From JBDTMC01 sp039934475 (lineage in GTDB: Bacteria > Acidobacteriota > Terriglobia > Bryobacterales > Bryobacteraceae), in the NCBI GenBank assembly GCA_039934475.1, contig JBDTMC010000507.1:1-5515 (forward strand): a stretch of 5,515 bases of DNA, written 5' to 3'. Shown here in pieces: positions 1-5,439 of the stretch (position 1 is the stretch's first letter; the number at the start of each line of letters is the position of its first letter). The notes beneath the pieces were generated by a model that saw only the letters and a program-made list of their open reading frames with translations, was not told the DNA's origin and ran no database searches. The position numbers were made by a program, and so were the translations under genes.

Positions 1-1193
1 TCGACAACAACACGGTGTACGCGGCCATCAACCGCATCCGCGTCGACGACCAGAAGCCGCATATTCTGCGTACTCATGACGGCGGCTCGACATGGACCGA
101 GATCGTGAAGGGTCTGCCTGACGGCCCGATCAATACCGTGCGCGAGGATCCCGTGCGCAAGGGACTGCTATTCGCCGGCAGCGAGCTTGCCGTCTACTTC
201 TCGATTGACGATGGCGACAACTGGATGCCGCTGCGCCTGAACATGCCGGCAACGTCGATTCGCGATCTGGTCGTGCATAACGATGATGTAGTGGTGGGCA
301 CGCACGGCCGCGGTTTCTGGATTCTCGATGACATCACGCCGCTTCGCCAAATCAGCGCTCAGACGGCCACTGCCCCGGGGATGCTGTTTCAACCGCAGAT
401 TGCCGTACGGGTGCGCCGCAACGTGGCTACCGATACGCCTCTGCCGCCCGAAGAACCAGTGGGCCAAAATCCGCCCGATGGAGCAATCCTCAACTACTGG
501 TTGGCCAAACCGGCGGCTGGCGGACTGACCATCGAGATTCTCGATCCAGCGGGCAAACTGGTGCGCCGGTATGCCAGTGACGATAAGACGCCGCCTGTGG
601 ATCCGGAGTTGAATGTTCCCACGTACTGGCTGCGCACGGCGAAAGCGCCGGGCACGGGCGCGGGCATGCATCGCTTCCTCTGGGATTTGCGATATGCCCC
701 TCCGGCGACGCTCAACTTCGGCTATCCGATCTCGGCCATTTACGGCGATACGCCGCGCGAGCCTTTGGGTCCCGCCGTCCTACCGGGCGCGTACACGGTT
801 AGACTCACGGCGAACGGAACCAGCTACACGCAACCGCTACAGGTAAGGATGGATCCGCGCGTGACAACGCCGGCGGCTGACTTGGAGGAGCAGTTCCAGG
901 TGTCCCTACGAGTGTACGAATTGATCGACAAATCGTTCCAAACTCTGCAGGACGTAAGGAAGACGAAAGACCCTCGCGCGGCCGCGTTCGACGGTGCTGC
1001 CTCCCGCTTCCGGCGCGGTGGCGGCGGTGACAACTTCGCGGCGCTGAATGGGCAACTGGCGGGCGTGCTCGACGTGCTGCAAGGCGCCGATGCCGCGCCC
1101 ACGACACAGGCGGCCGCCGCGGTAAGGCAACTGGAAGAGCGGCTGAACAAGCTACTGGCAGCGTGGCGTGAATTGCGCGGCACGCTCCGGTAG
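1..1193 (+). CDS. C-terminal part of a BNR/Asp-box (sortilin/VPS10-like) exported protein, 5'-truncated
   Basis: The frame is open from the left edge (first whole codon at 3) to a TAG at 1191-1193, giving 396 residues and no true start, so the gene begins outside the window. Counting from the first whole codon, two Asp-boxes are visible: THDGGSTW at about 24-31 and SIDDGDNW at about 67-74. They belong to the last blades of a beta-propeller. The motif THGRGFWILDD (about 100-110) closes the propeller and is typical of the large 'glycosyl hydrolase/VPS10' BNR proteins of Acidobacteria and Bacteroidetes. After it come NPPDGA (156-161), a FlgD-like beta-sandwich (LTIEILDPAGKLVRRY), MHRFLWDLRY (222-231), LPGAYTVRLTANG (260-272), and a helical, Ala/Gln/Leu-rich tail broken by a RRGGGGD loop. 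Family members are usually around 1000 residues, so this would be roughly the last 40%. Despite the frequent name, I see no glycosidase active site here; substrate and role are unknown. The family is usually exported, but the signal peptide would lie outside the window. Confidence 0.9.
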   Translation, partial: DNNTVYAAINRIRVDDQKPHILRTHDGGSTWTEIVKGLPDGPINTVREDPVRKGLLFAGSELAVYFSIDDGDNWMPLRLNMPATSIRDLVVHNDDVVVGTHGRGFWILDDITPLRQISAQTATAPGMLFQPQIAVRVRRNVATDTPLPPEEPVGQNPPDGAILNYWLAKPAAGGLTIEILDPAGKLVRRYASDDKTPPVDPELNVPTYWLRTAKAPGTGAGMHRFLWDLRYAPPATLNFGYPISAIYGDTPREPLGPAVLPGAYTVRLTANGTSYTQPLQVRMDPRVTTPAADLEEQFQVSLRVYELIDKSFQTLQDVRKTKDPRAAAFDGAASRFRRGGGGDNFAALNGQLAGVLDVLQGADAAPTTQAAAAVRQLEERLNKLLAAWRELRGTLR

Positions 1194-2714
1194 TCAGAGC
1201 TTCACGGACTTCAGGAACTGCGGAGGGCGGCGCGCCTTAGTGGCCTGTTCAAACGCAAAGGCGAGCCCGATCAGCTTGGCCTCACTCCATGCAGAACCAA
1301 AGAAGGAAAGCCCAACCGGTAAGCCCTTCACGAAACCGGCGGGCACCGTGACATGAGGATATCCGGCCACGGCGGCAGGCGTGGTACAGCCACCCGTATC
1401 GCGGTCGCCATTTACTAAGTCGGTAAGCCACGCGGGACCGGACGTGGGAGCGATAATCGCATCCAGACGGTGCTTCTTCACTATCGCGTCGATACCCTCG
1501 GCGCGAGAGAGGCGCCTGCATTTTTCCAGCGCGTCGAGATAACTTTTGTCCGTGAGCGGCCCCTTCTTTTCCGCCTGCACAAGAGTCTCCTGTTCAAAGT
1601 AAGGCATTTCCCGGTCACGATGTTTTTCGTTGAACGCGATCAAATCTTTGAGGGTCTTCACGGCAACCGCCGGTCCGGTGCGCGCCAGGTACGCGTTGAG
1701 ATCGGTCTTAAACTCATAAAGCATGACTTCGAATTCGGCGTCACCGAGTTGGCTGACATTCAGATCCACCGGATCGATCACTTCCGCGCCCTGCTTCTTC
1801 AAGACATCGAAGGCGCCTTCCAGCAGGCGGTCCACGTCAGCGCTCGACCCCATGAACTTTCGCGCCACCCCGAGACGGGCGCCACGCAGCGCTCCGGCGT
1901 TCAATGCTTTGGTGTAGGTGTCTGCCGGCTTGCCGGCCAGCGCCGCCAGCAGCAGCGCCGCGTCGCGCACAGTGCGCGTCATCGGCCCGGCCGTGTCCTG
2001 CGTATGGGAAATCGGGATGATGCCCGCCCCCGGCAACAATCCAACGGTTGGTTTGATGCCGGCCAGCGAATGGATCGATGCGGGAGATGTAACCGAGCCA
2101 TCAGTTTCCGTGCCAACAGAAACAGCACAGAGATTAGCCGCGGTAGCCGCACCCGAACCGGAACTGGAGCCGGACGTGTTGCGGTCGAGCGCATACGGAT
2201 TGTGCGTCAAACCGCCGCGGCCACTCCATCCGCTGACAGAGTGCGAGGAACGAAAATTAGCCCACTCGCTGAGATTCGCCTTGCCGAGAATCACAGCACC
2301 GGCCGCGCGCAGGTTGCGCACGATAGGCGCATCGTCGGCGGCGATGTGATTGGCAAGCGCGAGGGAACCGGCGGAGGTCTTCATTTTGCCCGCCGTGTCG
2401 ATATTGTCCTTCACCAAAACCGGAACGCCATGAAGCGGGCCTCGCGAGCCTTTGGTCTTGCGCTCCGAATCGAGACGAGTGGCATCAACGAGCGCATCGG
2501 GATTGAGTTCGATCACTGCGTTCAGTGAAGGACCTGCCTTGTCGAATGCTGCGATTCGCGACAGATAGAGCTGGCAGAGCTGATGCGACGTCAGACGCCC
2601 TGATTGGAAAGCCTGCTGTATGGTGTCAAGCGTAATCTCTTCAAGCGCCACGGAGGGACTCTGGGCGGCTGCCCCAGCAGCGGCAGTCAACTGGAGGAAC
2701 AAACGGCGGTACAT
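1194..2714 (-). CDS. Tat-exported amidase-signature enzyme, peptide-amidase-like
   Basis: Complete 506-residue protein, ATG at 2714-2712 and TGA at 1196-1194. Amidase-signature enzymes hydrolyse carboxamides with a Ser-cisSer-Lys triad. The triad is visible: Lys102 in VLVKDNID, cis-Ser183 in SGSSSGSGAA, and nucleophile Ser207 in GTETDGS. The 24-residue gap between the two serines matches that in FAAH and Stenotrophomonas peptide amidase. The blocks GTETDGS, KPTVGL, GIIPISHTQDTAGPM and the overall length resemble peptide amidase more than GatA, so a free-standing hydrolase of peptide or other amides is likely; the true substrate is not readable. The N-terminus YRRLFLQ fits the twin-arginine consensus, is followed by a short Ala-rich core, and ends in a plausible cleavage site AAA|QS near residue 17. 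Export in folded form is therefore inferred, and it supports this start. No Shine-Dalgarno is seen. The gene stands alone: convergent with the BNR gene and divergent from the lectin gene. Confidence 0.95.
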   Translation of the reverse strand: MYRRLFLQLTAAAGAAAQSPSVALEEITLDTIQQAFQSGRLTSHQLCQLYLSRIAAFDKAGPSLNAVIELNPDALVDATRLDSERKTKGSRGPLHGVPVLVKDNIDTAGKMKTSAGSLALANHIAADDAPIVRNLRAAGAVILGKANLSEWANFRSSHSVSGWSGRGGLTHNPYALDRNTSGSSSGSGAATAANLCAVSVGTETDGSVTSPASIHSLAGIKPTVGLLPGAGIIPISHTQDTAGPMTRTVRDAALLLAALAGKPADTYTKALNAGALRGARLGVARKFMGSSADVDRLLEGAFDVLKKQGAEVIDPVDLNVSQLGDAEFEVMLYEFKTDLNAYLARTGPAVAVKTLKDLIAFNEKHRDREMPYFEQETLVQAEKKGPLTDKSYLDALEKCRRLSRAEGIDAIVKKHRLDAIIAPTSGPAWLTDLVNGDRDTGGCTTPAAVAGYPHVTVPAGFVKGLPVGLSFFGSAWSEAKLIGLAFAFEQATKARRPPQFLKSVKL

Positions 2715-2715
2715 T

Positions 2716-2739
2716 GCAAACGATTATTGCAGCGTTTGC
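2716..2739. promoter_or_regulatory. inverted repeat abutting the amidase start codon
   Basis: Perfect 7-bp arms, GCAAACG (2716-2722) and CGTTTGC (2733-2739), flank a 10-base spacer in the amidase/lectin divergent region. On the amidase transcript the 3' arm would end one base before the ATG. The element could be a repressor operator or a 5'-leader hairpin controlling translation of a gene without a visible Shine-Dalgarno. An overlapping TGCAA-N7-TTGCA dyad (2715-2731) shares part of the site and could form an alternative structure. No known regulator was recognised, and chance occurrence cannot be excluded. Confidence 0.4.
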
Positions 2740-2819
2740 CGAAGGGAAATAGCGTACTAGGACGCCTACACAGGAACTTTAGCGATATTTCTAGGGTTCT
2801 TGGCCGTGAGAAGAAGTCT

Positions 2820-2825
2820 AAAGGA
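2820..2825 (+). promoter_or_regulatory. candidate ribosome binding site for the lectin-like gene, long spacing
   Basis: AAAGGA lies 13 bases before the ATG at 2839, farther than the usual 5-9. The same frame also opens at TTG 2800 and GTG 2806. The 2839 start is preferred because it gives a clean signal peptide at the very N-terminus, whereas the longer forms would add charged residues (VRRSLKDH) before it. Confidence 0.35.
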
Positions 2826-2838
2826 TCACAATCAGACT

Positions 2839-4170
2839 ATGTCAATTTCGAGCGCACTGCGCCTATCAGCCCTGTTAGCTTCGACGGCACTTCTGTTGTC
2901 TGCGACAAGTGCTTTGCCTCCCACCTTCAGCCCTCCGGCTGGAATCTACAACGCGACGCAGGTTGTTTCCATGGCCAGTGCCACTCCGGGCGCGGTCATT
3001 CACTTCACACTTAACGGCTCGACTCCCACCGCGGCGTCACCCGTATATAGCCATCCCCTCGCGATATCCGGCAGCACCGTGGTTCGGGCTATCGCCAGCT
3101 TACCCGCTGAGCCCGACAGTGCCGCATCAGCCTCGTTCTATACAATGCAGACATTCCCATCGCAAGCCTCCTACCAAGGCGGCTTCACCGATGCCAGCGC
3201 GCTGACACTGAACAGCCCGGCGGCTCTCAATGGAACGCGTATTCGGTTGACTTCCGCGGCCGACGTGGTAGCAGCCAGTTCGGCCTTTCTCACGGCTCAG
3301 CCTGACATCCAGGCGTTCACATCGGACTTCACCGTTCAGTTCACCGACGCTGTCGCCGATGGCATCACGTTTTGCATCCAAACCGACCCGCGCGGCGCTG
3401 CCACCACCGGCTTTGCCGGCGGCGAACTCGGCTACGGGAGCATCACCCCCAGCGTGGGTGTGAAGCTCGACCTCTTCAATAGCGGCGGCTTGGCGTCCAC
3501 CACGGGACGATACACCAACGGAGCTACACCGGATCAACCTGAGCTCGACATGTCGGGTTCCGGCGTTGTCCTGGATAACGGTCATCCGTACATGGTCCAC
3601 CTCAACTACCAGAAGCCGGACCTGACGATGCTGGTGGTGGATGCCACCGATCCCTCTGCCAACTACTTCACGAAGTTCAATATCGACATTCCGGCTACCG
3701 TTGGAGGCACCAAGGCGTTTGTCGGATTCACTGCCGGAACCGGCACGCTGACCGCGACGCAGGAGATCCTTAACTGGAACTACTTCTCGATTCCCGCGAC
3801 AGTTCAATTCGCGGCGTTCACGCCGACAGCGTCAATCTTCGCGAGTGGCTTCCAAGTGACCGGCTATTTGCAAACGGGTGCAGCGAGCAATGGCATCGAC
3901 CCCACGACAGAGAGCGTTACGTTGAGTGTCGGCGCTTATACCGTGCTGATACCGGCGGGTTCGTTTACCGTCAACTCCAGTGGAGCGTTTGTCTTTAGTG
4001 GTCCGGCGGCGAATGCCAATGTGCGCTCCTTCGCCATCATCCCGATGGCGCCCGGACGCTACTCGTTCCGTGCCCAGGTGGCAGGACCGAACCTGACGGC
4101 GCAGCCCAACCCGATCACCGTAAGCCTCCGCGTTGGCGATGACGGCGGCCGCGCTAGCGTGTCCTTCTAG
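2839..4170 (+). CDS. secreted lectin-like protein: chitobiase C-terminal domain, L-type lectin fold and C-terminal beta module
   Basis: 443 residues from ATG 2839 to TAG 4168-4170. Residues 1-25 form a Sec signal peptide (MSISSALR, Leu/Ala-rich core, cleavage near SATSA|LPP). Residues about 27-102 match the chitobiase/beta-hexosaminidase C-terminal domain, with the hallmark FTLNGSTPT...SPVY and a final Tyr (AASASFYT). Residues about 105-317 match the bacterial legume-lectin-like fold: DFTVQF, ADGITFCIQTDPRG, ELGYG, VGVKLDLFN, AFVGFTAGTGTLTATQEILNW. Residues about 322-443 form a beta module with IPAGSF, a short F-x-F-x-G strand, NPITVSLRVGDD and a final A-S-V-S-F; similar modules recur in large bacterial surface proteins. 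There is no catalytic domain, membrane anchor or sorting motif, so a secreted sugar-binding or adhesive role is inferred, ligand unknown. At the legume-lectin metal loop the usual Glu is Lys209, while Asp211 is kept; Lys here appears common in acidobacterial relatives. It is divergent from the exported amidase. Confidence 0.88.
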   Translation: MSISSALRLSALLASTALLLSATSALPPTFSPPAGIYNATQVVSMASATPGAVIHFTLNGSTPTAASPVYSHPLAISGSTVVRAIASLPAEPDSAASASFYTMQTFPSQASYQGGFTDASALTLNSPAALNGTRIRLTSAADVVAASSAFLTAQPDIQAFTSDFTVQFTDAVADGITFCIQTDPRGAATTGFAGGELGYGSITPSVGVKLDLFNSGGLASTTGRYTNGATPDQPELDMSGSGVVLDNGHPYMVHLNYQKPDLTMLVVDATDPSANYFTKFNIDIPATVGGTKAFVGFTAGTGTLTATQEILNWNYFSIPATVQFAAFTPTASIFASGFQVTGYLQTGAASNGIDPTTESVTLSVGAYTVLIPAGSFTVNSSGAFVFSGPAANANVRSFAIIPMAPGRYSFRAQVAGPNLTAQPNPITVSLRVGDDGGRASVSF

Positions 4171-4182
4171 ACCGGCGAGGAG

Positions 4183-4983
4183 TTAAGCCGAAGTGAAAAT
4201 GGCTTTCGTGTACGCTACACGGAAGCCACACATTTCGTAGTTATGTTGGGAAATACTTCCCGGCGTTGCGGACGCGGTTGCCATGTCGCAACCGCGCTCC
4301 AAGGCGCGCCGGAGGCGGGCGCGAATGAGGGCCGTATGGATGCCGCGGTTTCGCGCCGCGGGCAACGTTGAGTCGGCAAAGAAACACGCCAACCCTTCCT
4401 GAACACTTAGCGCGGCGCCACCCTGCACATCCTCCCCAATCTGAGCAACCCAAGCTACCGAACTGTGGAAGATCGCATTCCCCACTGAGTACTCCGTATC
4501 GCTCATCGCTTCGCGCCCCAGAAATCCATGCAGCATGAGGCGTGACCACATATCCGCTTCGTCCGCCCGCGCGGGACGAGTGGTGATGCCCGCTGCCGGA
4601 GTTGGTATCATTTCCCCATACCGCAGCGTGCGGACAAGAACGTTAGTGAACGCTGAAAACCGATAGGCGCGGGCGGCCATGAGTTCCTGCAAAGTTGGGT
4701 CGGCCAGCGGACACAGGTGAACCACTGCGGCACTACCGCGCGAACGGAAGAACTCTTCCACAGCCTCGAGATCGGCAACCGTCACGGGACCGTTCATACC
4801 CAAGCCCACGGCGTGCGTTAATGGCGAGTTGAGCCCGTGAAAGGCGGCGTATCCGCCGCTAGTTGACAGCGAAGCGGCCCCGGAGGTGGGGCGAAGAGCC
4901 GCTTCCGCATCCGCGCAACAGGCAGCACCTAAGGACTCGGCAAGCTCAAGGCGGCGTGCCAAGGTGTGATCGGCAAAAAGCAT
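4183..4983 (-). CDS. GNAT-family N-acetyltransferase with an extra N-terminal domain
   Basis: 266 residues, ATG 4983-4981, TAA 4185-4183. The catalytic GNAT fold is in the C-terminal half (about 132-266): a beta4-like strand LACFFADSTL (198-207) leads into the acetyl-CoA loop ARNRGIHTALIRARL (210-224), then a helix, TASATPGSISQHNYEMCGF (236-254) and VAYTKAIF. The SQHNYEMCGF segment is the usual GNAT 'N..E..GF' region before the last strand. The pyrophosphate loop is R-G-I-H-T-A where most families have R-G-x-G-x-A/G. Residues 1-130 hold a second alpha/beta unit (GPVTVADLEAVEEFFRSRG, then LCPLADPTLQELMAARAYRFSAF) resembling a degenerate GNAT half, as in two-domain GNATs. It would transfer acetyl from acetyl-CoA to an amine in the cytoplasm; the acceptor cannot be predicted. 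It starts 22 bp after the ferredoxin stop, suggesting cotranscription. No Shine-Dalgarno is visible. Its last codons carry the hairpin at 4200-4228. Confidence 0.88.
   Translation of the reverse strand: MLFADHTLARRLELAESLGAACCADAEAALRPTSGAASLSTSGGYAAFHGLNSPLTHAVGLGMNGPVTVADLEAVEEFFRSRGSAAVVHLCPLADPTLQELMAARAYRFSAFTNVLVRTLRYGEMIPTPAAGITTRPARADEADMWSRLMLHGFLGREAMSDTEYSVGNAIFHSSVAWVAQIGEDVQGGAALSVQEGLACFFADSTLPAARNRGIHTALIRARLRRALERGCDMATASATPGSISQHNYEMCGFRVAYTKAIFTSA
4200..4228. terminator. 13-bp hairpin between convergent genes, inside the GNAT 3' coding end
   Basis: Arms at 4200-4212 (TGGCTTTCGTGTA) and 4216-4228 (TACACGGAAGCCA) pair over 13 positions around a CGC loop. In plus-strand RNA all 13 pair, with one G-U (4206/4222). 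In minus-strand RNA that position is a C-A mismatch, but the hairpin is followed directly by TTTT (ATTTTCACTT), as in an intrinsic terminator. For plus-strand RNA it starts 30 bases after the lectin stop, with only CACATTTCG downstream. The same bases encode GNAT residues from the CGFRVAYTKA region. A bidirectional terminator is the best reading, inferred only. Confidence 0.5.
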
Positions 4984-5005
4984 CGCTATTTATGATACGG
5001 GACTT

Positions 5006-5395
5006 TTACTTCTTCGGAGGAGGAATTGCATCGCCCAAGTTGATGGATCCGCCGCCTTCACTCACGTAGTTGCGGTTCCAGGATGGGATCTCAAACGTCA
5101 CATTGCCATTCACGATGCACTGGCAGCCGAGCCGGGAATGGGGCGTCAACGCGGGAGCCAATTCCACGCGGTCGGCCTCATCGTCCTCCATCTCGCTCAG
5201 ATTCTCATCACCGGATTTTACGATGACGTGGCACGTCGTACAGGCGCAACTCCCGCCGCAAGCATGCTCCAGGTGAAATCCGTGATTCAAAGCAATATCC
5301 AAAAGAGATCCCTTCTTTCCATGCTCTGAATAGGGCATGGTTTCGGGATCGTAGTCGACGGTGATGTTGGCCGGAAGAACTGTTACCTTAAACAC
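5006..5395 (-). CDS. fdx: ISC-type [2Fe-2S] ferredoxin
   Basis: 129 residues with a TAA at 5008-5006. The start must be GTG 5395-5393: the frame upstream has no ATG, GTG or TTG before a stop at 5428-5426. Cluster ligands are Cys46, Cys52, Cys55 and Cys91, i.e. C-x5-C-x2-C-x35-C, exactly the spacing of E. coli Fdx (42, 48, 51, 87). Cys50 matches the conserved non-ligand cysteine of that family. ACGGSCACTTCH, LSEMEDDEADR, SRLGCQ and FEIPSWNRNY are strong family signatures. Such ferredoxins pass single electrons in the cytoplasm, classically for Fe-S cluster assembly. Compared with E. coli it has a slightly longer N-terminal loop (PETMPYSEHGKKG) and a tail SEGGGSINLGDAIPPPKK. No iscS, iscU, hscA or hscB is present in the window; the partner is the GNAT gene 22 bp downstream. 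No Shine-Dalgarno precedes the GTG. Confidence 0.95.
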   Translation of the reverse strand: MFKVTVLPANITVDYDPETMPYSEHGKKGSLLDIALNHGFHLEHACGGSCACTTCHVIVKSGDENLSEMEDDEADRVELAPALTPHSRLGCQCIVNGNVTFEIPSWNRNYVSEGGGSINLGDAIPPPKK

Positions 5396-5415
5396 ATGGA
5401 CAGGATAGCATAATA

Positions 5416-5434
5416 TGCGACCAGTTTAGTCGCA
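5416..5434. repeat. short inverted repeat upstream of fdx
   Basis: TGCGAC (5416-5421) and GTCGCA (5429-5434) are perfect 6-bp arms around a 7-base spacer. They occupy the middle of the 44-bp gap between the truncated upstream gene and fdx. On the minus strand the second arm is followed by TATTATGCTATCC, which is AU-rich but not a U-tract. It could be a weak terminator for the upstream gene, an operator, or chance. Confidence 0.35.
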
Positions 5435-5439
5435 GATCC

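Noticed and set aside
1160..1186. AGCGTG...CACGCT dyad at the end of the BNR gene as a terminator
   Set aside because: The arms are only 6 bp, the loop is 15 bases, and no T-run follows on either strand.
1..1193. Reading the BNR gene as starting at the GTG at 15
   Set aside because: The frame is open to the left edge and the visible part begins within a beta-propeller, so the gene is truncated rather than starting here.
1470..2528. A 352-codon open frame on the plus strand opposite the amidase gene
   Set aside because: It lies wholly antisense to a well-supported amidase, its translation is Arg/His/Gln-rich with no domain pattern, and such long antisense frames are expected in high-GC genes.
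2800..2838. Longer version of the lectin-like protein starting at TTG 2800 or GTG 2806
   Set aside because: It would place about 13 mostly charged residues before a clean signal peptide and has no better ribosome binding site; ATG 2839 is more natural.
2815..2838. AGTCT...AGACT dyad flanking the AAAGGA site before the lectin start
   Set aside because: A 5-bp stem with a 14-base loop is easily found by chance and would be unstable; not listed as a regulatory element.
3127..3807. A 226-codon minus-strand open frame opposite the lectin-like gene
   Set aside because: The plus-strand product has a signal peptide and clear domains; the antisense product is Arg/Gly/Val-rich without recognisable motifs.
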